Assembly (NCBI GenBank): GCA_037444845.1
Contig: JBBILQ010000006.1
Coordinates: 11,636 to 75,635 of the forward strand
DNA length: 64,000 nucleotides
Direction of reading: 5' to 3'
Origin: JARYMI01 sp037444845
Lineage (GTDB): Bacteria; Acidobacteriota; Aminicenantia; Aminicenantales; UBA8522
A model generated the notes under the pieces. That model saw nothing but the letters and a program-made list of their open reading frames with translations. It had not been told where the DNA came from and made no database searches. Positions 17,894 through 26,983 of this stretch are shown in pieces (position 1 is the stretch's first letter; each line of letters opens with the position of its first letter). Position numbers and translations under genes: made by a program.

Positions 17894-18233
17894 GATCCCT
17901 CTATTCAAAGATTTCCAGCGAGCTACTGTTAGGCTGGCAGAAGTACTAAATCTCGAAAAAACAGATATTGTTAGAGATTCAGCCATCAAAAGATTCGAAT
18001 TATGCTTCGACTTGGCCTGGAAATGCATTCAAGCCTATGCCCATCAGGAAGGCATAGAATGCCATTCTCCCCGGAGTTGTTTAAAAACAGCTTTCCAATT
18101 GAAGCTGATCAATTACGATGACAATTGGCTAAAAATGCTGGATGACCGGAACTTAGCCGTTCACACCTACAAAGAAAAATATGCAGACGAAATTTTTGGC
18201 CGACTTACTCTGTATTCGGCAATGCTAGCCTGA
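17883..18233 (+). CDS. hepT: HepT/HI0074-like HEPN toxin
   Basis: A 116-residue helical HEPN-fold protein; the start is ATG 17883 (a TTG at 17877 is possible). It carries RNLAVHTY with Arg89, His94 and Tyr96, which is the RX4HXY motif of HepT: Arg and His form the RNase site, and the Tyr is the residue AMPylated by MntA in studied systems. The segment KRFELCFDLAWKCIQAYA is typical of the HI0074 group. The stop codon lies inside the outer arm of the MITE-like repeat that follows, so the gene end may have been shaped by insertion of that element. Confidence 0.85.
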   Translation: MLTEIPLFKDFQRATVRLAEVLNLEKTDIVRDSAIKRFELCFDLAWKCIQAYAHQEGIECHSPRSCLKTAFQLKLINYDDNWLKMLDDRNLAVHTYKEKYADEIFGRLTLYSAMLA

Positions 18234-18234
18234 T

Positions 18235-18376
18235 CTATTCACAAAATGATACGATAAAACGCCCCCTCCCCTGGCGGGAGGGGATAGAGGGGAGGGGGAA
18301 TCTTTGAATGATCCCCCTCACCCCGACCCTCTCCCACATGGGGAGAGGAGATTTTTTCCTTTCATTTCGTGAATAG
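18235..18376. repeat. MITE-like intergenic repeat, copy 1
   Basis: A 142-base element bounded by CTATTCACAAAATG and CATTTCGTGAATAG, which are 14-base terminal inverted repeats with one mismatch. Flanking AGCCTG and CAGGCT extend the inverted repeat to about 22 bases with three mismatches. The interior is two C/G-rich palindromes (CCCCTCCCC against GGGGAGGGG, and CCCTCTCCC against GGGAGAGG). An inverted copy of the same length lies at 31974-32115; about 107 bases of the two match with two mismatches. No coding capacity. The rest of the gene-free stretch, 18377-18718, is AT-rich and I see nothing in it. Confidence 0.8.
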
Positions 18377-18718
18377 TCCAGGCTAGCTGATCTCGTAAAT
18401 AAATTCTTTTTATAATTACATCTAAGGCAGAAGTGGCAAGCTATTCAGGTGTTGAAATTCAAGGCTTGTCGATACTCCCAGGATGGATTTTGCGGCCGTG
18501 GAACGTGTGGCTTGAAATATAACAAGGATGATTATAAGATAAGATTGCAATTCAGCGGGGATATTTGGTTCAATCAGACTTAATTTCAAAAAGAGGCATA
18601 ATGTATCAGTAAGCTATTTTATTCATTATGATAGATTTATGTAAGATGAAAATTCAAATTATTGCCCCTCGAAATCTGCGGAATGTAGGTTCTAAATGTT
18701 TGCCAAGGGCTTATTGGA

Positions 18719-19777
18719 TTAGGTCCAGCAGTACTCGTAGCCGGCTTCATACATGGCCAGGATGTTTTCGACCGGAGTGATAGGTTGGATGTTATGGCAG
18801 GGAGCGAGGATATAGCCCCCTCCCCTTCCCAGAATTTGCAGGTTTTCCAGGACTTCCCGGCGCACATCCTCAGGACTCCCGAACGGCAGCGTGTGCTGGT
18901 TGTCCATAGCGCCGTGGAAGATGACTTTATCGCCAAATTCTTTCTTGAGCTCTTCACGGTCCAGGCCGGTATTGCGCCACTGGATCGGGTTCAGGACATC
19001 GATGCCTGCCTCGATCATGTCGGGGATGACCCGGCGGCAGTTTCCGTCATTGTGGTGGAAGACGAAAGCGCCGGCTTGATGGGCGAGGTCGATCATGCGC
19101 TTTATCCCGGGAAGAAGGAATTTCCGGATGTGAGCCGGCGATAACAGCAGGTCGGTCTGGCCGCCCATGTCCTCGGATACATAGGTCAGCATTACTTTGC
19201 CCGGAATCTGCTCGTATATACGGACGGTGTTCTCATAGGCCAGGTCAAAGAGCTTTCCCAGGCAATAGCTGACGATGTCCGGGTTTTCGATTAAATCGAT
19301 AAAAGCTTGCTCCTCGCCGCGCATTTTCTTGTAAGTGAGAAAAGGCTCGGATCCGCCGCCCTTGATGGGATATTCCTCGTACGGCCTGACCTGGCGGGCA
19401 ATCTGGCTGTAATCCCACCAGTCAGGATTCGGCCAGTCGTAGCGGCGAGCGATTTCGTCCACCGAACGGAACTCAGCCAGGGGATGCCCTATGCATTCCG
19501 CGTACTTGCCGGCTCTGTAGCGAGCGATGCGGTATTTGCAGCCGAACACGTCCGTGAGCCGCGGTAGCCGGGGTCCGACATACTGCGGTTCGGCCCTGGC
19601 CACAAAATCGACATGGAGTTTTTCAAGCGCCTGGCGCCGGCTCCGGCAGCTTAAATGTTTGATCAGAATAGCGGTCGTCTCATCCGTGCCCCAGTAGTCC
19701 ATGGGCAAGCGGTCGGGCTTCTCGCGCCGGAGGACGGCCAGCCACCGCTCCCGCGGTGTCAGCGTCTCTTTCGGCAT
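18719..19777 (-). CDS. Uroporphyrinogen decarboxylase-family protein (UroD/MtaA-like)
   Basis: A 352-residue TIM-barrel protein of the URO-D family, beginning LTPRERWLAVLRREKPDRLP. Segments such as FVFHHNDGNCRRVIPDMIEAGIDVLNPIQW and APCHNIQPITPVENILAMYEA are typical of the MtaA/UroD-like methyltransferase branch rather than haem-pathway HemE. Such proteins often act on methyl groups carried by corrinoids, or on unknown substrates. No corrinoid protein adjoins it. It is the last gene of a minus-strand run, 18 bases after the glutamine synthetase stop. Confidence 0.75.
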   Translation of the reverse strand: MPKETLTPRERWLAVLRREKPDRLPMDYWGTDETTAILIKHLSCRSRRQALEKLHVDFVARAEPQYVGPRLPRLTDVFGCKYRIARYRAGKYAECIGHPLAEFRSVDEIARRYDWPNPDWWDYSQIARQVRPYEEYPIKGGGSEPFLTYKKMRGEEQAFIDLIENPDIVSYCLGKLFDLAYENTVRIYEQIPGKVMLTYVSEDMGGQTDLLLSPAHIRKFLLPGIKRMIDLAHQAGAFVFHHNDGNCRRVIPDMIEAGIDVLNPIQWRNTGLDREELKKEFGDKVIFHGAMDNQHTLPFGSPEDVRREVLENLQILGRGGGYILAPCHNIQPITPVENILAMYEAGYEYCWT

Positions 19778-19795
19778 CCGCAGGCCCCGCTGCCC

Positions 19796-21364
19796 TCAAT
19801 GCTTGTGCAGGTCCTTATGCATAATCTTTCGAGTCTCGTGGAGGCGGTCGTCAGCGGGAAGGTCGGCCAGCTTCTGGTTCATCAGTTCATCGTTCTCAGC
19901 CTGAAGAACCCGCGCCATGTACTCGATAATGCTCGGCGGAAAAACTCCATCCCTCTCGTAGAGGTCGCGTTTGGCCAGAAGAATGCGGCTCGACTCGACG
20001 CAACTGCGCGGCAGAGCGGGCAGCTTATTAAGGAGCTCTTGGTCGGTGAAAACATTTCCCTGAACAAAGAGCCTGTTGGCCGGTTCGAGCGGCAGGTTAT
20101 CCTTGAACAGTGAATTGTCCTCCCGGAAGGCCCAGTCGGCGGCCATGACGATCCCAGCCATCAGGAGGTGCATGATTGCGCTCCCGTCCGGGCTGCGGAG
20201 TTCCACTGTTTGGCGGCTCTGCTGGTCTTCATAGCTTGCGCTTTCCTGAGGATTGAGCCGTTTGGCCAGATGGCGAAGGTTCGTCCAACCCAGTGGCACT
20301 CGGATCATGGCGCTCCGGTTGAGGTCACTCCAACAGATTCGCGTGGGAGCTTCCAGGTTGGGGACGAGCCGGAGGTAAGCAGAGGAGACGGTGTTGCCGA
20401 AAGCCGTGAGTGAATCGGCGTAGGCGCACAAGCCGCCGACGAGCCGGCGGGCGGCGGTAGAGAGCTTTCCCGCAGAATCGACCATGATGTTCGCGCCATC
20501 CCGGCGGAGCTCAAGATGAAAATGGAGCCCGTTTCCCGCCACGTCTTCCTCGATTTTCGGGGTGAAGGTGGCCACGCAGCCGTATTTGCAGGCGATATTC
20601 CTTATAAGCCAGCGGCTGAGGACAAGGGCATCCGCCATTTCCTCGACGGGCCGCGGCAGGAACTCAACTTCTAACTGTTCAGCCTGCTTGCCGCGGATTT
20701 CCTCCAGGTCGCTGCGAACGCTTTCTACAAACCCGACCTCGCTGTGAGCGTATTTAACCGCTCCTGTGATTTGGGTGATATGACGGACCATCTCGTTAAG
20801 GATCTGGCCGCTCTTGATAAAAGGAGCAGCGCCGTGATAGCCGTGTTGTCTCTGGCTATGATAAAGGCGCCGGTCGTGATCCCTGAGGAGAAAGAACTCG
20901 AGCTCGCCCAGAGCATGAAGCTCGAGCCCTGATTTCTTGCGGAATACGCTGTCGGCCCGTTTCAGAATGCTGTCAAGAGCGAAAGGCGCAAGGTCGCCGT
21001 CTTTGGTCACGTAGCGGCATATAAAATCAAGGCTTCCCTCGTCAAAAGGGTTGAGAAAAGCCGTTTTGTAGAGGGGGATGACGTAGAGGTCGGAAAGAGC
21101 GGCATCAACCATTCCCCTGAAAAGCGAGGAGCCGTCGACTCGCTCTCCCTCGGCCAAGACCGTCTCAGCCTGGCCGGGATTGGCTACGGGCAGCTTGAGC
21201 TCCTTGAGCTTTCCATCGAGCGCCGTGTAATGAAAGGTGATGCGCTCGATGTTTTTCTCGTCGATGACCTTGAGAAAATCGGCCCGGCTGAAATCCTCCG
21301 GGCTTCTGTCGAGGATCACAGAAAGCGGGTTGGCCAGGGCATAGCGGGAATGATGATTCGGCAT
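19796..21364 (-). CDS. Glutamine synthetase-family enzyme
   Basis: A 522-residue GS-fold protein, a little longer than classical GlnA (about 470). GS motifs are recognisable: DGSSLFRG near residue 77, GLELHALGELEFFLL (first metal-site Glu), VEFLPRP, GNGLHFHLELRRDG (the usual GxGxHxH segment), SDLNRSAMIRVP and VELRSPDGSA. The Tyr adenylylation site NLYDLPP is not visible; the equivalent stretch reads ANRLFVQGNVF. It may be true glutamine synthetase or a gamma-glutamyl-amide ligase; sequence alone does not separate them. It sits in the PP2C-NamZ minus-strand run. Confidence 0.8.
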   Translation of the reverse strand: MPNHHSRYALANPLSVILDRSPEDFSRADFLKVIDEKNIERITFHYTALDGKLKELKLPVANPGQAETVLAEGERVDGSSLFRGMVDAALSDLYVIPLYKTAFLNPFDEGSLDFICRYVTKDGDLAPFALDSILKRADSVFRKKSGLELHALGELEFFLLRDHDRRLYHSQRQHGYHGAAPFIKSGQILNEMVRHITQITGAVKYAHSEVGFVESVRSDLEEIRGKQAEQLEVEFLPRPVEEMADALVLSRWLIRNIACKYGCVATFTPKIEEDVAGNGLHFHLELRRDGANIMVDSAGKLSTAARRLVGGLCAYADSLTAFGNTVSSAYLRLVPNLEAPTRICWSDLNRSAMIRVPLGWTNLRHLAKRLNPQESASYEDQQSRQTVELRSPDGSAIMHLLMAGIVMAADWAFREDNSLFKDNLPLEPANRLFVQGNVFTDQELLNKLPALPRSCVESSRILLAKRDLYERDGVFPPSIIEYMARVLQAENDELMNQKLADLPADDRLHETRKIMHKDLHKH

Positions 21365-21415
21365 GATGGCATCTCCTTTATTATCAGAGCCTATATGATA
21401 CCCGGCTCTTTGGGC

Positions 21416-22726
21416 TTAATACAAGAGGTAGGGTTTTCGGTCCGCGGCGAAATTTTTCAGGCCGTCTTCAAAACTGGCCAGAATGTCATCAACCGAGGCG
21501 TTTCTCTCTATCGCTTCTCTAACCGTTGAATTGCCCATTATTCGATCGAAATACTCGGGATGGAACAAGAAATTCCCGGGATACACGTCGCGGATTGTTT
21601 TAATGACGTAGAGCGATGTTGCCAGAGGCCGAAAAGCGTTCCTATCTGTCACGTGAACTTGAGCTCCGCCGCATCTTTCCCCGGCATACTTCGAGAACCA
21701 CGGGGTGAACCAGGCCTCCCGAAATTCGACTCCTGCTAACCCAACGCCTCGGAGCCTTCGGGCGAGCTCGAAGCCGTCTATCCAGGGGGCGCCGAAAAGT
21801 TCAAACGGCCTCGTCGTGCCCCGGCCCTCGGATACATTCGTCCCCTCGAGAAAAACCTGTCCGGGATAAACACAAGCCGTTTCCAGGGCGGGCATGTTCG
21901 GCGAAGGAATGACCCAGGGAAGCCCTGTCTCATCAAACCACATCGTCCGCTTCCAGCCTTCCGTCGGGATGACCGTTAGTTTTGCCTTTTTCTCCAAGAA
22001 TCGTTCGTTGAACATCAGGGCGAGCTCGCCAACCGTCATTCCATGCCGGAGGGGGATAGGATAAAGCCCGACAAAGGAGCTGAACGCCGGGTATTCAAGG
22101 ATGGGCCCCTCAAGATCAACGCCATTAACCGGGTTTGGCCTGTCCAGGACGATGAACTCAATGCCGCTCTCGGCGCAGGCTTGCATGGCGTACGCCATGG
22201 TCGCGATGTATGTATAAACACGCGTGCCCACGTCCTGGATGTCGAAAACAAGGACGTCGACATCCTGAATCATCGCTTCTTCGGGGATTTTGCCGGCTTC
22301 AGTCGTGTCAAAAGAGCGCATGTACGCGTCGATGTCTTTGAGCATGCCAGGATCTGGCTTGAAGGACTGTCCGTAGAGGCTGAAGACCGGGATTTTAAAT
22401 TTATCGTCGAAATAAAATGGGACATATTCGCCGGCCTGGGCATTTCCTCTTATCCCGTGTTCGGGCCCGTACAGGGCCACAAGATTGATCGACGGGTTGG
22501 CAGCGAAAAGCTCTGCCGTGCTCCGCAGCTCTCGGTCCACGCCTGTTGGATTAGTGATCAGCCCCACTTTCTTTCCTTTGACGAGATCAAGATGGCTCGC
22601 CAGAAAAACCTCAACTCCTGGCTTGATGACCTCTTGCCCTGCTGGCCGCGGCACTTTTTTCCTTTGGCAACAGGGCTGAAGGATGAGCACGGCCGCCATC
22701 CATAGAGTAATCAGCGATTTTTTCAT
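21416..22726 (-). CDS. namZ: NamZ-like exo-beta-N-acetylmuramidase (DUF1343), exported
   Basis: A 436-residue DUF1343 protein. The N-terminal SLITLWMAAVLILQPCC is a signal peptide with a possible lipid-attachment Cys. Family blocks are KKVGLITNPTGVD, VALYGPEHGIRGNAQAGE, DVLVFDIQDVGTRVYTYI, LDRPNPVNG, SPNMPALETACVYPG and SEGRGTTRPFELFGAPW. NamZ releases MurNAc from peptidoglycan fragments, so this enzyme would recycle cell wall in the periplasm. It follows the PP2C gene by 68 bases on the same strand. Confidence 0.85.
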   Translation of the reverse strand: MKKSLITLWMAAVLILQPCCQRKKVPRPAGQEVIKPGVEVFLASHLDLVKGKKVGLITNPTGVDRELRSTAELFAANPSINLVALYGPEHGIRGNAQAGEYVPFYFDDKFKIPVFSLYGQSFKPDPGMLKDIDAYMRSFDTTEAGKIPEEAMIQDVDVLVFDIQDVGTRVYTYIATMAYAMQACAESGIEFIVLDRPNPVNGVDLEGPILEYPAFSSFVGLYPIPLRHGMTVGELALMFNERFLEKKAKLTVIPTEGWKRTMWFDETGLPWVIPSPNMPALETACVYPGQVFLEGTNVSEGRGTTRPFELFGAPWIDGFELARRLRGVGLAGVEFREAWFTPWFSKYAGERCGGAQVHVTDRNAFRPLATSLYVIKTIRDVYPGNFLFHPEYFDRIMGNSTVREAIERNASVDDILASFEDGLKNFAADRKPYLLY

Positions 22727-22794
22727 CTCTTGTTCTCCAGATTTTTCCTTCGATTCCTGTTCATATCTTGATGATCTTATGAGCGGGAGGGGAG

Positions 22795-24471
22795 CTAAGC
22801 GACCCTTTTCACGACGATGAAGGTCATGTCATCGAGCGGCGGAACGCCGGTTGAGAATGCGGCCATCTCTTGGCAGACTTTTCCCACGATCATCGATGCC
22901 GACTGTTTGACATTTTTTTTCATAAAATTGATCAGCCTCTTTTCCCCGTATTCCTCGTTGTTCCTGTTTCGGGTTTCGGTGATGCCGTCGGTGTAAAAGA
23001 CCACACAGTCTCCCGGATGAAAGCCTGCTTCTTTTATATCATAAGACACAGAAGGGAACATCCCCAGGCAAAAGCCGCTCGCTTCCAACCGCTCGACCTT
23101 TCCGCCTTTCTTGATAAGGAGGGGCGGGTTGTGTCCGGCGTTGATGTACCGGAATTGCCCCGTGTTCATGTCCAGCTCGCAGAAAAAGAACGTGATAAAC
23201 ATGTTGATGGCAGAGCTGCGGTGGACAAAATCATTCAGCTTGGCAGCCATTTCTGCCAGACGGAATTTGGGGTGGACCTCAGAGTGAAGAGCGGCCCTCA
23301 GAGAAGCCATCAAGAGCGAGGCGCTGATGCCTTTGCCCGAAACGTCAGCCACAATCACGCCCAGGCGGCAGGGGTCGATCGTGATAAAATCGTAGTAGTC
23401 ACCGCCCACCTGATAGCAGGGGATATTCGTCCCTGCGATGTCGAATTTCTCACAGACCGGGTTTCCCTTGGGCAAGAAATCTTTCTGAATCCCGGCCGCC
23501 AGCGCCAGCTCCTTCTCCATTTTTTCCTGTTCGATGGCCTTCTCGATGAGCCTGGCGTTCTCGATCTTGACCGCCGCCAAGTTCGAAAGCAGCGTCAGCA
23601 GCCTTAGGTCGTCCTGGGAGAATTGATCGACAAGAGAGATCCGGTCGGAATAGATGACGCCGATGATTTCCTTGTTGTTCCACAGAGGAACGCACATGGC
23701 CGAATGGATATTGGACTTGATGACGCTATCCTTCATCATGAACCTGGGGTCGGCCAGGGCGTCGGTCGTCAACACAGAAGAGTGCTTGTCCAGGACAAGG
23801 TTGATGATGCTCTGGCTGACCTGAATTTTTTTCTGGGCGAGGCTCCTGTTGTTGATCCGGATCACCTTGGGGATGAGCTGGGGCGGGTTGCCCTCTTTGA
23901 TCATCAAAACTCCCCTGTCCATCGGCATGTACTCAGAAATGAGCTCCATGACCCGCTCGAGAAGCTCATTCAACGGCTGATGAAGGACAAGAGCTTTGCT
24001 TACCTCATTCAGCACGGCCAGGGATTTGTAATCCGACTTGATTTTCACCAGGTCGGACGGCGACGCGATTTCCTGGAGCGTTGTTTCAATGTCCTCCTTC
24101 TTCAGGATTTCGCGCAGATGGAGGATGGTGTTGATGTTGCGGGCCGGCGATACGACTTCGGTCATCTCGACGTTGCTGGAAAGTTCCTTGTCAAAGATGA
24201 TCCGCGTCGAGCCGATGAGTATTTCATCTCCCTTCTTGAGCTCCACTTCGCCATGGATTTTCTTGCCGTTGAGGAACGTTCCGTTCTTGCTGTCTTTGTC
24301 GCGGATGACAAATTTGCCGTTGGAGGGATAAATCAGGGCATGATGCCCGGAAGAAAAGGGGTCGGGGAGCGGAAGCTCGTTGTCTGCCGACCGGCCGATA
24401 GAGATTCTCTCGGGCTTAAGGCTATGCCAGAAAGTCTCGCCTTTTTTCGGATAGATAAAAAGTCTCGGCAT
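22795..24471 (-). CDS. FHA-GAF-PP2C phosphatase (RsbU/SpoIIE type)
   Basis: A 558-residue cytoplasmic regulator. Residues about 1-95 are an FHA domain (RISIGRSADNELPLPD, SSGHHALI, SKNGTFLNGKK), which reads phosphothreonine. Residues about 145-325 are a GAF sensor domain (LLERVMELISEYMPMDRGVL... VPLWNNKEIIGVIYSDR). Residues about 340-558 are a PP2C/SpoIIE phosphatase with metal-site VGGDYYDF, VIVADVSGKGISASLLMA, INAGHNPPLL and VVFYTDGITE. Such proteins dephosphorylate a STAS antagonist so that it captures an anti-sigma kinase. The STAS gene is at the head of the same minus-strand run and a matching HATPase is at 41.1 kb. Confidence 0.9.
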   Translation of the reverse strand: MPRLFIYPKKGETFWHSLKPERISIGRSADNELPLPDPFSSGHHALIYPSNGKFVIRDKDSKNGTFLNGKKIHGEVELKKGDEILIGSTRIIFDKELSSNVEMTEVVSPARNINTILHLREILKKEDIETTLQEIASPSDLVKIKSDYKSLAVLNEVSKALVLHQPLNELLERVMELISEYMPMDRGVLMIKEGNPPQLIPKVIRINNRSLAQKKIQVSQSIINLVLDKHSSVLTTDALADPRFMMKDSVIKSNIHSAMCVPLWNNKEIIGVIYSDRISLVDQFSQDDLRLLTLLSNLAAVKIENARLIEKAIEQEKMEKELALAAGIQKDFLPKGNPVCEKFDIAGTNIPCYQVGGDYYDFITIDPCRLGVIVADVSGKGISASLLMASLRAALHSEVHPKFRLAEMAAKLNDFVHRSSAINMFITFFFCELDMNTGQFRYINAGHNPPLLIKKGGKVERLEASGFCLGMFPSVSYDIKEAGFHPGDCVVFYTDGITETRNRNNEEYGEKRLINFMKKNVKQSASMIVGKVCQEMAAFSTGVPPLDDMTFIVVKRVA

Positions 24472-24514
24472 CTGTGCCTTCTCATGAAATTATACGCCGA
24501 ACGAGGCGAAAGCT

Positions 24515-26983
24515 TCAAGTAAAGTCTATTTTCTCAGCGGCCCTGAGCATCTTCCGGCTAACCCTTACTTTCTCCTCAACCGGCGTGTCCTCTATCAAAG
24601 GCAGGAGCAGCTCCTTTATATCCTTGCGGAGAATATTATCCAACAGCTCGACGGAATAATCCAACGACTTCCGCGTTCCTGCCAGGATGTTCTGATAAGC
24701 CCGGATAACGTCTTCCTGCGGTAGGATGAGCCCGAGGAGCTCGAAGACGTGCTTCATGGCCCGGCTGAGATTATTCTCCAAGTCTTTGGCCAGGATTTCC
24801 TTTTTTCTGTCGGCCCTGAGTTCCTGAATCTGGAGAAGGAGCAGGTAGCACTTTTTGATAAGAGAGACAACTTTGGTCAGGACGATTTTTTCCTGAAAAA
24901 CAAGCCCAGGGCTGTTTGAGCGCATCCAACGGGAAGCGTCGATGAGTTCGGCCTCGACCGCCGGGTCCTCCTTTTTTAGCTCCAAGACCAGCATGTCCGC
25001 AGCTCGCTGCGCTTGCACCCGGGCAAGGATATCCGGGATGGCCTTGCGCGTCCCGAGGTTCTCCGAAGGATCAGCTAACGAGTCGTGAAGAGTCCCCGCG
25101 ATCGTGTCGCCATAGGCAACGAGAGCCTGTTTAGCCGCCTCTTGCGTGGCTGCCCGGCTCAGAAGGTTTATCAAAAGCGGGACAAATTCTCGTCGCCGGA
25201 GCCGTCCGGCGCTTTCCGCTGCATACCGCACGACCTCGGCTGATTCATCCTTGAGAAGCTTTGTTAGTTCCCGGACGAGGGGCGACCGCGGAGCCATCAT
25301 TCCCATGACCTTTGCTGCTTCCATCCTGGCGACCTCGGCTTCTTCCCCTTCTCCTCGCGCAGCCTTCTCAATCTGTTTTTTCATCAGTTCTTGATAGACA
25401 TCCAGAGACATGATTTCCCGAACCTGCGCATCCACGGTCTCTGGCTCCAGCGAATCGTCTATTTCAGGGAGAAGGCCTTCTCCCTCGACATCCAGGAGAG
25501 AATCCATCGAGCGGGCCTTGAGTTCATTGCTCTTGTAAGCGATAAGCCTCTTCAATTCCGGGCTAAGCTTCTCTTTCTTGATCAAGTCAAAAAGGTTCAT
25601 CGCATACAGGACAGAGCTTCTCTCCCTGCTCTGGAGGGTGTCGAAGACCAGCTTGGTCATGTCGACGTCGATCTTTTCTGTGACCAATCTGTCAGCGTCC
25701 TGCCATTTGATCTGCAGATTCCTTTTAACGATGCCGACATACTCGCTTGTTATGCGAATATTCAAAGCCATCCAGATGATAATGAGAACGATCGCCAGCA
25801 GGCTGACTTCCTTTGGGCTGAGCTCAAGAAAAGGCGAAATAGCGATCAGCAGAAGGCCGGTCAGACCGTCGGCGAATTTGTTCAGGAACATATCGACAAA
25901 AACTTTGGCTCTATATTTAATATTTTGAGGAAGAGGAATGTAGAGGAGCTCTCTCACCGACTGGCTCAGGGAATGGGCCAGGCTTTTATCAGCTCCTCTC
26001 ATATAAATAACCCAGATAAGCAGAGCGCCCGCCGGGATAAAATAAACAGCCATAGAGCCGACGAGCAAGAAGACGGGCGGAATGAGCAGGGCGATCCGCA
26101 TGCCAAAGTTCTTGAGGATTCGCGTCGTCATAAGGGCGGCCAAAAGGTAAGAAAAAACGAGCAACCCCAGGTTAAAACAGGCGAAAAAGGATGTCGTCGC
26201 ATTCTTGTCTGGGAAAAAGGCCTTGCCCAGGGCCTTGAACTGAAAATCCACCAAGTTGGAGATGACGATCGCTACGATCATCATTCCGCTCAAATAAAGC
26301 ATATAGCGGTTCTCTCTTAGAAGCGCAAAACTGCTGATGAGTCCAGGCTTCTCCTCCTTTCGGCGGCCAGGCTTGCCTTCAGCCTCCTCCCCGTCTTCCC
26401 GGGAAGAGTTCCCCCGCACAAAAAAGACGATCAGGGCGCAAACGAGGAGAATGGCCGGACAAATCAAGATGAGGTTTTCTGTCTCCAGCCCGGCCGGCCG
26501 AAAATATGCAATGAGAGAACCCCCGACGCCGCCCAGGATCCCGCCGCTAACCAGGAATCCTATGCGTCTTTTGGCTTCCCTGGGGCTAAAGAGGTCGTTG
26601 ACCATGATCCAGAATTGCGTGATCGTCGTCACTAACAGGATGTCGGCCCAGGACCAGAAGAGAAGAAAAATCCAGGGCCAAGGCGAAGGCTTGTGGATCA
26701 AAGCCCAGAAAACAAAACTCGTCAAGATAAAAAACCAGAGCGTGGCGGAAACATAAGACGGCCGGTGAACGCGCTGGACCAGCCTTGAGTTTGCGGCCAC
26801 GGCCAGCCCCATCAAGATCGCCGTGAGCAGGAAGGCGTATGGAAGCTTAGCCTTGCCGAGAGCATCCATGAAAAGCGACTCTTTGGCCGGCTTAACGACA
26901 TAGATGGAGAGAGTGGCCAGGAAAAAGTAGGCAAACATGAGGCGAGAGAGGCGGCTCTCGGCAGGCCTCAGGTTGTTCTTCAT
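24515..26983 (-). CDS. ATP/ADP-carrier (Npt/Tlc) homologue with HEAT-repeat tail, paralogue 2
   Basis: About 822 residues, starting at ATG 26983, which overlaps the upstream paralogue's TGA (ATGA). Residues about 1-420 hold roughly twelve membrane helices of the NTP/NDP-carrier branch of MFS, opening IYVVKPAKESLFM. Residues about 460-815 are soluble and helical with HEAT-like repeats (VARMEAAKVMGMMAPRSPLV, RYAAESAGRLRRREFVPLLI). HEAT-tailed carriers occur in free-living bacteria as well as parasites; whether they move nucleotides there is not established. It is translationally coupled to its 836-residue paralogue, suggesting a heteromeric carrier. Confidence 0.8.
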   Translation of the reverse strand: MKNNLRPAESRLSRLMFAYFFLATLSIYVVKPAKESLFMDALGKAKLPYAFLLTAILMGLAVAANSRLVQRVHRPSYVSATLWFFILTSFVFWALIHKPSPWPWIFLLFWSWADILLVTTITQFWIMVNDLFSPREAKRRIGFLVSGGILGGVGGSLIAYFRPAGLETENLILICPAILLVCALIVFFVRGNSSREDGEEAEGKPGRRKEEKPGLISSFALLRENRYMLYLSGMMIVAIVISNLVDFQFKALGKAFFPDKNATTSFFACFNLGLLVFSYLLAALMTTRILKNFGMRIALLIPPVFLLVGSMAVYFIPAGALLIWVIYMRGADKSLAHSLSQSVRELLYIPLPQNIKYRAKVFVDMFLNKFADGLTGLLLIAISPFLELSPKEVSLLAIVLIIIWMALNIRITSEYVGIVKRNLQIKWQDADRLVTEKIDVDMTKLVFDTLQSRERSSVLYAMNLFDLIKKEKLSPELKRLIAYKSNELKARSMDSLLDVEGEGLLPEIDDSLEPETVDAQVREIMSLDVYQELMKKQIEKAARGEGEEAEVARMEAAKVMGMMAPRSPLVRELTKLLKDESAEVVRYAAESAGRLRRREFVPLLINLLSRAATQEAAKQALVAYGDTIAGTLHDSLADPSENLGTRKAIPDILARVQAQRAADMLVLELKKEDPAVEAELIDASRWMRSNSPGLVFQEKIVLTKVVSLIKKCYLLLLQIQELRADRKKEILAKDLENNLSRAMKHVFELLGLILPQEDVIRAYQNILAGTRKSLDYSVELLDNILRKDIKELLLPLIEDTPVEEKVRVSRKMLRAAEKIDFT

